Below are positions 1 through 11,699 of a stretch of 64,000 nucleotides of DNA, in pieces. Every line of letters starts with the position of its first letter. Position 1 is the stretch's first letter. The position numbers and the translations under genes were made by a program. The stretch comes from Limanda limanda (Eukaryota; Chordata; Actinopteri; Pleuronectiformes; Pleuronectidae): positions 25,002,527 through 25,066,526 of the forward strand of contig NC_083646.1 of the NCBI RefSeq assembly GCF_963576545.1, in the 5' to 3' direction. The notes under the pieces were generated by a model. That model did not search any database. It was given only the letters and a program-made list of their open reading frames with translations, and was not told where the DNA came from.

Positions 1-2245
1 TCCATTTACCTCTAAACATATGCAAACGCACTAATGGGAAGATACTCGTGTATGTAAACAACAACACACATACACACATGCAGTCTGGGTTGCCGCTTCC
101 TCAAGTGATTTATGAAGGCCATAAAGATATAATTGCTCTGGTTACATATGGAGTATCAGAAGTGCCACATGCAGAGAGTTGTAGCTGTCTCGTTGTCAGC
201 TGCTGCCCTCTGTGTTGCAGACGTCCTCGAGCAATTGAGGGGAACACCTGAGCCGTTTTCCATGATGCCAGCATCGGCGAAAGGGGCGGGGGGGTGGGGG
301 CACCAGGACATGGGCGGCTGTCTTGCTAATGGGACACTTAGACGTCTGAGCTTATGTCATTCAGTCCCAGCGCGCTGCATCCAATCGCCCCCCTATCGCA
401 GGGATCCAGCTCCGCGATGATCGATCTGCGGCTAGCCTCCTCCAACTCGGCGGTCGTGGCTCAGGCAACCGGAGCCGTCAGGGTCCTGAGGTGTCCCTCT
501 CACCGTCTACCTCCCCCAGCCCCAATGCACACACACACATATATACACCCCGTACTGTCCCACAGCCCCTTCAACTCCTGGCCTGACCTTGATGTGCCTC
601 TGGAGAACCCAGCAGAAGCACTTTGTAGTTGTGTTCTGAGAACACAGACAGAAGCATAACTACTCTAATGAAAGTAGAGAGAGAAGAGGGACAAATAAAT
701 GCCAAAGTCACACTGAAGATCATCCATCCCTCTAAACAGTAGACATTATAGTGTCAACTGCAACTGGTGGTGTAATGATGAGAGTAAAACGTGGTTGTGC
801 TCTGATGGACAACCATAAAATTGTCCATGTAGAGTATTTGAACAGACGTAGGCATATGCAGGGTTCAGGTTGTCCCAGTGCTTATTTCCCTGATATAGCA
901 TTTTAAGTCATTTGGAGGCCAATTGTATTTGCTTTAAAACCATGTCAATGGGAAATAGAAGAAATTCCACAGAGGAAAGAACAGTGAGAGCAAAAGAACA
1001 ATTATCCCTTGTGGTAAGTATCCCAACCTGTGATCAGGTCAGTTTGTGCTGAACAGCACAGGGACATAATGGTAGCACTTTCCTGGACACTGCAAAAACT
1101 CAATACAAACACAATTGCAATAAAAAGGGAAATAATACTTGAAATGATTAAGCTTTGAAAAATGAAGTAAAAAAACTACCATAAAGCCATGATTTAACAT
1201 ATTTTACCTTACTTAGATGTATCTTTTTGCAGTGTACGTGCTGATCCTATCATCTCATCACCTTCTCATCTTTCTTTTTCTTCTTTTTCTTTTATCCCTT
1301 CCCCTCTTATAGCTGAGGTTTGAATAATGCAGTATTTTTATTTCTGAAATATTAACAAAAGGTCAATTGATATTAATATGCAAATAATGTTACCGGCCTC
1401 TGCTAGAATAATTATGGGATGAGAATAAAACTCTACAGGGTTACCTCATTTGAATATGCCTACAACATTTTTCTCACACTGAATTACATAAAAAAAATTC
1501 TAAAAAAATCACAGGTTATGTGATGGATGGTCTCTGTCATAGCACAACCACAGCTCATTGTTATATGATGAGGATGAAAGGCAGCTTACTACTAGCAGTC
1601 CAATTGTAAACTTCTCATTACTTGTATCATACCTCAGTACCTACTTGTCTGCTTTGCGGACATTATCAAAAAGTCATCATATTGAGTGAAGATTTTGTAC
1701 AAGATCATTTACTCCACAAGATATGACGCCAGGAATCCTTTTGTTAAATATCTTTGCAGAACTAAAATGGTTGTTTTTATGCTGTAGTTTCACAGCTTTT
1801 ATTTAAACAAAACTTCAGTGACCTTGAAGGTTGATACAACCATCTCTACAGTAGCATTTAGAAAGACCTCTTGATGAGTAACTAAGTAATTTACTAATAT
1901 GATCCGATAAATACCAAACAGTTGAGCAAAGATAACCTTTCATTGCTGTTTGACATAACTGACATATCTGTTAAATTCCTAAAACTTATTGTCTCGGATT
2001 TCTTCAACCAAACCCATATCAAGGCTGTTCTACCTGATTGCTCTTTAATAACTAATTTAATATTTTACTCCCATGGGCCTTCCCTGAAATATTTTGGCAA
2101 ATCCCCAGAGGCCCACTTCAAATTTTAGGATATTAAAAACACGGGTAAACCATGTTATTTTCCCCTTAGTTACACACATTTTTAGCAACACAGATATATC
2201 TAAAGAATGTTGTTGTTGTAGTTAACAAATGTGATCTCTTAGCTC
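1..2245. other. intergenic, with a CpG-rich patch at 215-520
   Basis: Bases 215-520 are distinctly GC- and CpG-rich compared with the AT-rich flanks, and include a G-run (286-298) and the near-palindrome CTTAGACGTCTGAG. Short frames cross it, but none resembles a protein I know. A TTGCAG at 215-220 could be read as a splice acceptor, without supporting coding similarity. From 660 to 2245 the sequence is AT-rich and I see nothing in it. Confidence 0.4.
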
Positions 2246-2465
2246 TGTCAATTAATCAATCAAATTTTATTTGTATAGCCCATATTCACAAATCCCAATT
2301 TGTCTCATAGGGCTTGACTAGGCATCGTCTGTACTTAACCCTCAACAAGAGTAAAGAAAAACTACCAAAAAACCCTATTGAAAAATATGGGGAAAATGTA
2401 GAGACCTCAGATAAAGCCACATGTGAGGGACCATCTTCCAGGACAGACAGGAGAGCAATAGACAA
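2246..2465 (+). repeat. dispersed fish repeat, copy A (SINE-like, non-coding)
   Basis: Starts AATTAATCAATCAAATTTTA, then TTTGTATAGCCCATATTCAC, AACCCTCAACAAGAGTAA and a GTGAGGGACCATC block. The same order of blocks recurs at 45010-45245 in the same orientation, which shows directly that it is an interspersed repeat. It is common in percomorph genomes to my recollection. The family name is not assigned. Confidence 0.75.
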
Positions 2466-2529
2466 CTGCCTTTCTGCAGTTCACTTCCCTGTCAACCAAG
2501 TTTGGACGAAAGCTCATTTCTGAGTCTGA

Positions 2530-2775
2530 GTCTGTATGTCAGTTCACCAATTTGCTCAATGGCCTTGAATGGCAAGAAATTTGAAATAGATTGCTATGAA
2601 ATTTGGTGCATGACCATAAAGAATTAGTGCTCATGACTTGCTCAATGTGACCCCTTGACCTTTCATTCAGTGCCACCATAGCATTCACATATATAGTATT
2701 GAGTGAGATATCCTGACAACTATTGATTGGATTGACATAAAAATTGTATTGACAGACAACTCTACCATTTCTTTC
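2530..2775. repeat. diverged dispersed repeat remnant
   Basis: Contains GCTATGAAATTTGGTGCATG, a GTGACCCCTTGACCTTTCAT block, GTGCCACCATAGCA and CTATTGATTGGATTGACATA. These phrases are typical of an old, very abundant fish transposon remnant. Identification rests on recall and needs a repeat library. Confidence 0.5.
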
Positions 2776-4593
2776 AAGCCATCATTAGTTTACATTTCTG
2801 AACAACATTAAAAAAGTGGTCTATTTTGAATAATTACTCTTTGCTTGATTTTAATATTTATTAGGAAGTGTTATTGAAATATACATGGGTGTAGGTCCTG
2901 TGTAACAAATGTTGTATAAATCAGGCTACTGAGATACCAAATTACAGACAGAAAAGGATTTTAAAATAATCATAACACAAATAATAATCCTTTTGTGCTG
3001 TCCATGTGCTTTACAACAAGATAAAACGACAATAAAATAACAGTAAAACTAAATAATACAGCTAAGCAGAATCATTTTAATTGTGGACCGTCAATAAAGC
3101 AGATACCTTAAATATAAATAATTCCTCATTGTGGTATTTGGGATCAGTTTTGCCATTGTAATGTACTACCAGTCTATTGTGTTAGAGTGAATACACTGGA
3201 TATAATCTAATTGAATGTGTCTGTGGTTCTCGTTCAGTGTCCTGAGCGTACAGGTCATCTGTCATGAATCGTGTCCTCTCATGTTGCGTGCATCTCTCAG
3301 ACTCAGCTGTGAACAATGTGCTGGGGGGAGGGTGGGAACCTATGAGCTTATATGAGTGACCTCTTCCCATGATTGTCATCTAATATTGATGCTGTGTCTT
3401 CTAAGCTAAGCTCCGGTGATGAGGGGGGCTGATTTGAGATCAGGGCGCTGATAGAGATGATAATCTGCATATGCTCTCATGAAAATGGAGAAGGGAGCTC
3501 TTGAAATAACCCTGTATGTCTGGTTGCATAAACCCCCAGTATAAACAGAAGAGGCAGATATCTTAAGAGAGGTGATTCCTCTGAGGTTATTTGGGAGGAT
3601 CACAGAAATGTGGACAGGAAACACTAGAAATGAAAGCCTCGTGATTTTTAGACTGACTCAAGTATCAGAGTAGAACAATTACACGATTTAGTTTATTTAT
3701 GAGTTTCTAAATAGCTTTAATCTATAGATCATGTATAAAGATGGGCAACACATCTTCACTTTCTCCCACGGTACAAAAATTAAGCTTAAATATCCTGGAT
3801 ACAGGTGCTGCCATCTTGCGCTTTTGACTTAATTGCCAGAGTCTGTACAGTAGTTATATAGAGCCGTGGTCTCACTGATGCACAAACTCAACTCATCACA
3901 AGTCGCTTTCAACTGTCAATCATGACATTTCATCAAATTTTGATGGCATTAAATAAAAAATTCAATACCAAACTTGACATACATACAGTAAGTAGGTGAA
4001 AAGCCAGCTAGCCACAAGGGGCTCTATCAAGATGACTTGAGTTCACTTTTAGATAGCTGTAATGTCGTCTATCTTTGGCTCCATCCATATCACTTACATA
4101 ACAACAATCTCTGTACACGCAAGAGTTTAGACTTCATACCAGTTTGGATTTCCCTGTCCATACCAACATACCTGCAATCATGTGACCATTCACATACACT
4201 GAGACTGTGTGTGCTGGTGTAAGCAGGTAGCATTTGGTTGTAGATTGCTCAAACAATAGCAACATTAATGCACAAGAGAAGCTTGTAATTGATTAGTCAT
4301 GTCTTCTACAATAGAACCAAAGCTAATTTTCATGTGATAGAATCCTGAAAAATCAGCGAAGGCTACGTCGTGACCGAAAAGGCCAAATCAGCAAGCGGTT
4401 GGAAGGGTCTACATGAATTTAGCCCTGGAGCTTTCAAACTAATATGTTGGCAGCTGCATTTACAAACTTCTCTGTTATAGCTGCTCTAAAATGTGAGAGC
4501 AATGTGAACACCAAGCGTATCAATAGCCAAGCTGATGTGTTTCCAAATGAAAACACAATAGTGTTGAGGTAATCTTTATTTGCAGCATTTGCT
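2776..4593. other. intergenic, nothing recognised
   Basis: AT-rich DNA. Two overlapping minus-strand frames (3182-3379, 3406-3624) are short and show no protein-like composition. No repeat or regulatory element is identified. Confidence 0.4.
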
Positions 4594-4975
4594 TTAAAGG
4601 TTCAGTTTGTAGAATTTAGTGACATCTAGTGGTCAAGTAGCACGTTGCAGCTGAATACCCCTCACCTCACCCTCCCCTTCCAAACATGAAAGAGAACCTG
4701 TGGTAGCCTTTAGTAGTAATAAAAACTGTTTAGTTTAGTGTGTCTAACCTGGGCTACTGTAACGAAAAAAAAACATGGCGGAATCCGTAGAGAGGACCCG
4801 CTCCCGATGTGAATAAAAACAAATTAAAACAACAGGGTTTGTTCTATGGTAAAGAAAACAACTATTTGTATAATTTAGACAATTACACATGAGTGAAAAC
4901 ATCACTATGATTATTGTATATTCAATTTTTGAAAATAGACCCCTTTCACCTAAATCTTACACACTAACACATTAA
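4594..4975. mobile_element. TTAA-flanked MITE (piggyBac-like, non-autonomous)
   Basis: A 382-bp block bounded by TTAA at 4594-4597 and 4972-4975. The ends form imperfect inverted repeats: AGTTTGTAGAATTTAG on the left against the reverse complement of CTAAATCTTACACACT on the right. The interior carries phrases I know from an abundant fish repeat (GACATCTAGTGGT, CATGGCGGAATCCGTAGAGA). It has no transposase. TTAA target duplication is characteristic of the piggyBac superfamily, so that assignment is inferred. Confidence 0.7.
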
Positions 4976-5035
4976 ATAGGTTAATCCCTCCACTTATCAT
5001 TTGAGGGTCCTAGCCACCAGTTGGCTCTAGACAGT

Positions 5036-5152
5036 GGCAAGAAGTAAAAGTAACCAAAGGAACCCTGCACAGGGGGAGAACATGCAAACTTCAGGTTCAA
5101 ACCCAGCACCTTCTTGCTGTGAGGCATTAGTGCTCACCATGCTGCCCTGCCA
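5036..5152. repeat. fragment of a dispersed fish repeat
   Basis: Contains GGGGGAGAACATGCAAACTT followed by CCAGCACCTTCTTGCTGTGA and a GTGCTCACCATGCTGCC-type end. This is a segment I recognise from a very common fish repeat, here short and diverged. Confidence 0.55.
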
Positions 5153-6480
5153 AATAAGTCTTTCTAAATATTTATATTATGAAATTGAAGCCTTTTATGT
5201 GTCCGCCGTACTGTCTCATTTTCCACTCTCTCACACACAAACACAGACTGCACTCACAAAACACACTTTGAAACACAGGATGTGTATCTGCTAATGTTCT
5301 ACAAACCAAACTTTGTTTCTTTTTGTCTGCATACAATACCAAAAAACCCATATTCGAAAGAAGCGTTTGCAATCATACTATTGCAGTGACAGCGTTGTTT
5401 AGAGGGATCAAAACATGCAGAGAAAGCACGCTGAGTAGCGGGGTGGGGGGCTTGTTTGCCATTTGCTTGTATTCTAATATCTCCTTTATGCAAAGCTTTA
5501 CTGAAACACTGTGTGTGGTCCACTTCGGTCTGGTCTGCAGAGCCGGATGGCCGCGGTGGCTGCGTTGTTGTCTTTTTTGACTTCATTTTTCAACATTGGC
5601 CAGTGTTGCTTATAATAAAACCAGATTCTGAAAACATTTGGGAGTCCAACATGCACTGACGAATTCAAATATCAACAACGGGAGATATGACAAAACAGGG
5701 CACCTAAAGCACTCTGCCAATGCTTGAGACAACATAAGTGAATTAATTTAGGTTATGGGGACATTATTTGTCTATGTTTTTTTTCTGTTTTCAGGTTTGT
5801 TCTTTAAACAGCAGGAATTCCAGGGAGTGGACCAAGGTGGGGACTTCCAGGTTATTCTATTCTCTTTACATAATGGACATCACCATTTTTGGATATCTTT
5901 ATTACAATTGTACGTGTTACATTGACATTTCTGATCTGATAAAACATTTTGGTGAATGCATTTTTAGTTGGATTCACACAGTGCCAGTTCTACACCTGCC
6001 TTTTTTGGAATAGGCTGAACTCTTGTCCTGTGTTGATGATCTGGTGCTACTTTAGAATTATTCCTTGTCATTATTCCTCTTCAAACACTTCTATAATATA
6101 CTGTCACCTTTTGTTGTTTTTGGGCTGAGCTTTTAATTAACGTTCTATGAGTTAAGCTGTGTCCATCCTCCCTGTCCTTTCCGCAATGAATATTTTACAG
6201 TGGACAATGATGGAGGTGCGAGACCATAAACATCTCTTTGAAAAAAGCAAGCGGCATGAAAGTTGCCACAATCGCTTGTTGAGTCTGGCTTCAGTTTGCC
6301 CCCCCAAAAAAAATAAATAGAACGCCCCTCAAAAATGTTTAGCACCAGCCCCCACTGATGTTAATGCTGTTTAATGCATGTTAAGACGTTAATAAATTTA
6401 CAAATCCTTCAGTTTACAACTTTTCAAAATAAAAGCTCTGTAATTCAGCATTGCATCAACAAAATTAATGTTGTGCTTTG
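5153..6480. other. intergenic, nothing firm
   Basis: AT-rich. A TTTTTTTTCTGTTTTCAG stretch ending at 5794 looks like a splice acceptor, but the downstream frame has no recognisable product. No other feature is seen. Confidence 0.35.
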
Positions 6481-6730
6481 TGGTATATGACGATGCCACC
6501 GGGGTCTCACACACAGCCAGACACGAATCAATTTATTTTTAGGATCTTTATTAAATCAAACATTAACTCACAAAACACGTAACTTAACTTGTCAGCGTCT
6601 GCTGGCATATAGCTTTACAGCTCATCACGGCTGCGTCTTTTGTGTGTCCCCCCTCTAGCAGCACCACTGCTGCCTTTTAAACCTGAGGATCAGACAGCTA
6701 ACAGCTCTCACCTGCACTGATTGCGAATTG
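6481..6730 (-). mobile_element. possible solo LTR fragment
   Basis: Read on the minus strand, the block shows a TTTAAAAGGCAGCAG TATA-like segment, then AATAAAGATCC (polyadenylation-like), then a terminal GTGTGTGAGACCCCGGTGGC. This is the order expected in a retroelement LTR. No matching second LTR or reverse transcriptase is found nearby, so it would be a solo or fragmentary LTR. Assignment is tentative. Confidence 0.4.
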
Positions 6731-6894
6731 CGAAAGAGGAAGTGATTCTAAGAATGTTGCTGCCATGATGGAGATTGGCACATGCATCACATGAATCATG
6801 TGAATGTCTTTGCCAGTCTGTTATGATAAAATAAAAATGATGCAATTGTCAAAATGATGTGGCAGTGATGATAACCTGCAGTTTGGATCACAAG

Positions 6895-7300
6895 CTATGT
6901 TCAAGTTGACTTTATTATCCCAGATGGGAAACTTGGTTTACAGTGAGGTGCACCAGACACACAAACACAAAGTGAAATGAACTGCGTCCATGAAAAAAAA
7001 AGGTACATAAACGATCCCTGAAATGCCCTACGTCTAAAAGGCAGAAATAAAATGCTGAATATTAAAAAGAAGGGAAACTAAAGTTATAATTACATGTGCA
7101 AAATTAGAAAAGAGTTTTTACTCATATCTCACCGGAACCAGGGTCTAAATCTACGACCTGAGGGGGGAATTTCTAATTCACAGTGGAGGGGGTTGTTCTT
7201 TCAATCCACCACCGACCGGACCATACGGAGGAGCTGCTGTCAGGAAGGTCTGAGACACATCGATCACCTTACCAGCCACCTTCACATGCATTCCACATAC
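6895..7300 (-). repeat. probable retroelement 3' remnant
   Basis: GACTTTATTATCCCAGATGG near 6908 is the reverse complement of a CTGGGATAATAAAGT tail, a common end of fish non-LTR elements. It is followed by moderately GC-rich sequence (7130-7290). No reverse-transcriptase motif survives. Confidence 0.35.
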
Positions 7301-10300
7301 AGATAGAAATACTTTAGTGGGAAAAGTATGTAGATGAGTAACAATTCTCTGGTTCAAATTGGACATATATTTTAGATTTTTGAACTAAAATGAAATCAAA
7401 CTACTTGAGTTTGGTTTTCAACCACCTGTTGTGGCCTCCATCACTAGAAATGTAATCAATCTACACACAGTTGGAGAACTGTAGCCCAATTCCATACTCT
7501 ACACTTGTCCATCCCTCTAGTGGTGCAGTTCGAGCCCCCCCCCTTGCTCATGACCACCTCTCTGGAGAAATGTCACACCGTTGCGGGTGCTAATCACGTT
7601 GAGCAGTTTAGTCTTTCATAAACAAGAGTGTAAAATTTAGGCCACACTAACAATTTGGTAATTCAGTAGCGGTCGGCGGACGTTGCAGCTATTCCATTTC
7701 AGGCTGGATTATGAATGCGTGTGCAAAGCCGTTGCCCTCTTAATGATGGCCCTGTGATATTACAGCTGCTCACAATTAGTCAGGACTCCCCCCCCGGCCG
7801 CCAGAGCTCCCCAGTGTAAATAAACGGTGGGACCGGGGAGGCTGGCCACAGTAAGCACTGAAACAACACGGCTGATTTGGACATCTGGTGTGGTAATAGA
7901 AACGTCTCCTCCACACTTTGACGTAATGAATAGGGATCAGGGTCCTGCTTCTAAAGCAACTCGTAGGGATGATGAAGACGCAGCGTGCTTCATACATCAC
8001 TGTTTATTCTCATGTTGAGCGTGTGGAGGAGGGGGGGGGGGGGGGCTACTCTGGGTCACACATACGCGTGAGTGCGGTGCTTCACGAGGAAGCGTGGCGT
8101 TTAAAGCCTGAACAAAATAATAGAAGAATCACATGATAAGGGATTAAATTTGATGTAAAAAAACACCACAAAAAATCATCCTCTGATGACCATGCAATTA
8201 GTTGGAAAGTGCCTGTAAAGCTAATAAGTGGACCTATGAGCCAAATGTTAATATAAGCATGTCTCTGGCCCTTAAACCATTAAGTATTGCACTTGTATGA
8301 AGCAGGGGCCTTGAGACAGACAGATTAAAAACAAATGGACACAATCAGTGAAACAAAAACAAAGATATTCTGACTTTTAATCCTCAGACTGGGTCAAGCT
8401 CCCAAAACACTTAAGCCAACATTTCCCATACTTCAACTTGATTACATCTTTCAACACGGGGCATTCATGTCATACTGTTTATGCTGTAATTATGAGCTAT
8501 GAGTTCGAAAAAAACATTCACATCAGAGCACAACATTTCCCACATGTGATAAGAACGACAGGAAGTGTCAACAAGGGGTTGGTAAATGGCCGCAAAGTCA
8601 TCATTGCTTGTTAGTTACATCTATAAATAAAACAAATAAAATTTCATTATTAACACCTCTAGGATCCAGTGCAATCATGTTCAGGGTTTGTTTGAGTCCT
8701 GTTTGACATAAGAATAAATTAAATGATTTGACAATATGGCTGACAATAGCAAGGTAGAATGATTTGTCCTGTTCTTCGAATTCAGCCAAAAGCATCAGAC
8801 CAGTGTTATTGAGTTTGAAGCTTCATTCAAAATAACAACTATTGCAATGATGCTCACTTTGAGCTGCCAGGTACAATGTGACATTAGCACCTCTTGTGAT
8901 CTTTACATCTATAATCAAGACTGCCCCTTTAACATAGTCATGCAAAGGCCAGGATGTCCATGACAACATGTGTATAATCAAAAAATCTTAAAGGTTCACA
9001 ACATTCACTGCACACTACACTGTCCATTCTGCATGTAACCTCATGATCTACTGGAGTTCATTAGACTGATGAGAGCTCTTGTGCATCACAATTGCTGTAG
9101 TACAAGCCAATTTTACAGTTTATTTTACAGCCCCTTGTGCTCCTTCATGATGTTCCCATTTCACTCGATGATAATGCCCCTATAAACACTGGCCAACACT
9201 GCAGATAGATTAAAAAGCATTACATTGAGAAAATGTTCAAGTGCAAAGCATAGATTTTTAATACATGGAGAGTGATTTTGTTTTGAAAAGTCTGATTTAT
9301 ATCAATATAATTATTTTCATATGAAGTATAAAAGTATTTCAGCTTAAAATAACAGGTGTGAAAGGTGCCTTGGACCATTGTCTGGACCAACAGACCAAAA
9401 TCCAGCTCACAGGATTTATTGCTGTCTCCACCTCTGCTGATATACTGTGTAAACAATGTATTCATTTGGCACATCAAATGTATACATTGTAACAACCTTG
9501 GTTCAGGCCTTGCAAGGGTGAAAATGCCTTTAAACACAGCTGAGCTTGTTCATGCTCAACATTGGATATGCATAAGGAACATACAGAGCCTTGCAGTACC
9601 ACTGGAAATCCTGGGGGGCAGTGTAGCCAATAGTTCAAGTGAGACGACCAAAGGACATGAAGACAAAGCTTTGTATGGCGGAACTTTTTGAGAAGAGACT
9701 TTGCTATTTAGTAGGAAACTATATGCGTCTATATGTTACCTCACGCTTTTAATACATGGCTGCTCTTGCCTCTTTCTTTCTTACATCATCACAACCTCCT
9801 CAACCCTTGCTGAATTTATTGTTGTCTTGCCTCTGCACTGGATTCTAGTGGATGCATTGCTAACAAATTGGCAACGTAAAGGACACATGGAAGTAAGTGG
9901 GTAGTGACGGTGACATGGTTAAATCGGACTGATCTCTTTTAAAAGAGCATAAATGAGCCTTTAGTGTTCATAGGGTCATTATTATGTACAGTGTGTCAAG
10001 TAAATATATTAATATACAGTATATATGGTCCCTAAAAGGCTTGGGACATAGTAGTGAACAATCCTTGTTTTAAGAGACCTTATGGTCAAATGTTGAAAAG
10101 ATGAAGATCCAAATCAATCCAATCTTTGCCTCTTCTTTGATATGTTGCATATATTTGTTTTCTCAGCCACTGACCCTCACTTGGTAGACTGTACTTGGAG
10201 GAGTTAGCCGAGGCTTTTCTCCGTCAGTCCACTGATCAGTAATCAATCTGCTTTGATACATAGTTTCGTAACCTTGACTTTCAAGATAAAGTTGCACCTA

Positions 10301-10770
10301 TTCGTCGGAAAGGTCAGGAGCAGATGTTAATTAACCAGGAGGGAAATGAACTAATGGGGGTTTCCGAGTGGCATTTAACAAGACACCTGATCCCATGGAA
10401 AGAACAGTCACAGTATCACATTTTTTTATTTGGTGTAGGGTTCCATGGGAAGTGATGGAAGAGATACAGTTTTGGTGTTAGACACTTGCAGTTGTGTGTT
10501 TGTTATTGTAACATTTTAGTCTTGTGCTATTAAATTCAGTTATATTTACTCCTGAGTTTATCGAATGAAGATGAATAAATTGAAGGTGTGAGCAGTTTAA
10601 CCTGCTGCCTGCAAGTGTCTTGTGTGGGCTATGTCACTTTGTCATTATGTTGTGTATTTGAGCTCTCAGTTGAGTTTAATCACAAAATGGATACTTCAAT
10701 TTTGGAAGATGCACATTTACTTGTTACATTCCATTAATCACCATGAGATGTTACAATTAATCACCAAACA
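7301..10770. other. intergenic, with a 15-bp G tract at 8031-8045
   Basis: Mostly AT-rich unique-looking DNA. 7470-7560 contains a TAGCCCAATTCCATACT phrase resembling the end of a dispersed repeat seen again, inverted, near 11675. A run of 15 G lies at 8031-8045. The small frames around 9220-9900 have no recognisable product. Confidence 0.35.
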
Positions 10771-10779
10771 AAAACAACA

Positions 10780-11345
10780 AAACTTGGTGGGAGGATGTGG
10801 TTTGGTGCAGAACTGGACTAAAGGGAAGTTGAGATTCTTTTTTTCACCTACTTTAAAAGTTGAGAATAATCCATGCATCTTTATGAAAAAGGGGGACTTA
10901 TCTATGTATGTGTGCAATTTGTCACAGATCCAATTCAAAATCTGGATCCAGTGAATTTAAATGTGTGTTTATAAGGAGACTATTTGAGGTGAATGCTTTC
11001 TAGTTTGTTTGTCTCTTAGTTTGCGGCATTATACAAAAACTACTGGATGGATGGATTCAGTAGAGGGATGCAGTATTGGTCAGGAAAGAAGGCGGATCCA
11101 GGATCCCGGTTTGTTTTTCCATTGAAAGGGCGTTTTCTAACCACCAATTTGTTAGAGAATAATTTTTGGATTCTGATGAAAAGTAACTGGCATATTAAGG
11201 AATATGATATATGTGAGTCTGAGCAATTTGGTGCAGCTTGGTTGAATTTAAAGGGACTGTTGGGCCTTGGTGGAGGAATGATGTTAGAGGTGATGTTCTG
11301 TCACATTGTCCAAACATTAAAGTTCATATGTAAAGCAAATATTAT
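10780..11345 (+). repeat. two adjacent diverged copies of a dispersed fish repeat
   Basis: Copy 1 (about 10780-10970) carries GTGGGAGGATGTGGTTTGGT, ATCCATGCATCTTTATGAAA and GTGTGCAATTTG. Copy 2 (about 11030-11345) carries AAAAACTACTGGATGGATGG, GGCGGATCCAGG, GAGCAATTTGGTGCAGCTTG and GACTGTTGGGCCTTGGTGGA. A third relative at 24740-25010 has the same blocks (GGATGTGGTATTGGTC, AAATTTGGTGCAGATCC). The agreement among the three copies shows interspersed-repeat origin. Confidence 0.65.
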
Positions 11346-11559
11346 TTTCTGAGTTTGCCACCCCACAGAGCAAAGTCTTATCAACCAAGACAAATATGAT
11401 TGCTTGTTTGCTTGCAAGCTCGGAGAGAGACCCACAAGTGTAGTATTTTCTCCATTAATAAGGATTTTAAAATTACGATAATTATTGTAATAGCTTAGTT
11501 TAATATCATTTCAATGTATTATGGTCACTTTTTTCAAAACAACCTTAAAAAGAAGGTAG

Positions 11560-11690
11560 CGAATCCCATTATCTGTTCCAATTCGTAGGGGAAGATTTCA
11601 AGCACAACCCCTTGTGACTCCGTTTCAAGGGGCAAGATAACCCTCGAAGGGGCCAAGGGGTGAAATGGGATTGGGCCTAAGTGTCGAATT
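11560..11690. repeat. terminal fragment of a dispersed repeat
   Basis: Contains GGGGCAAGATAACCCTCGAA and AAGGGGTGAAATGGGATTGG. The reverse complement of its end (CCCAATCCCATTTC) resembles the phrase at 7476-7490. Probably one end of a non-autonomous transposon; only ends are visible. Confidence 0.4.
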
Positions 11691-11699
11691 AGCTATAGA

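Noticed and set aside
133..420. 95-codon frame crossing the CpG-rich patch, with a possible TTGCAG acceptor
   Set aside because: No recognisable product; kept only as an observation on composition.
5036..5294. 86-codon plus-strand frame
   Set aside because: Its first part is a dispersed repeat fragment and the rest is AT-rich; not a gene.
5777..6013. Splice-acceptor-like T-rich tract and following frame
   Set aside because: T-rich tracts before CAG are common in AT-rich DNA; the downstream peptide is not protein-like and has no partner exon.
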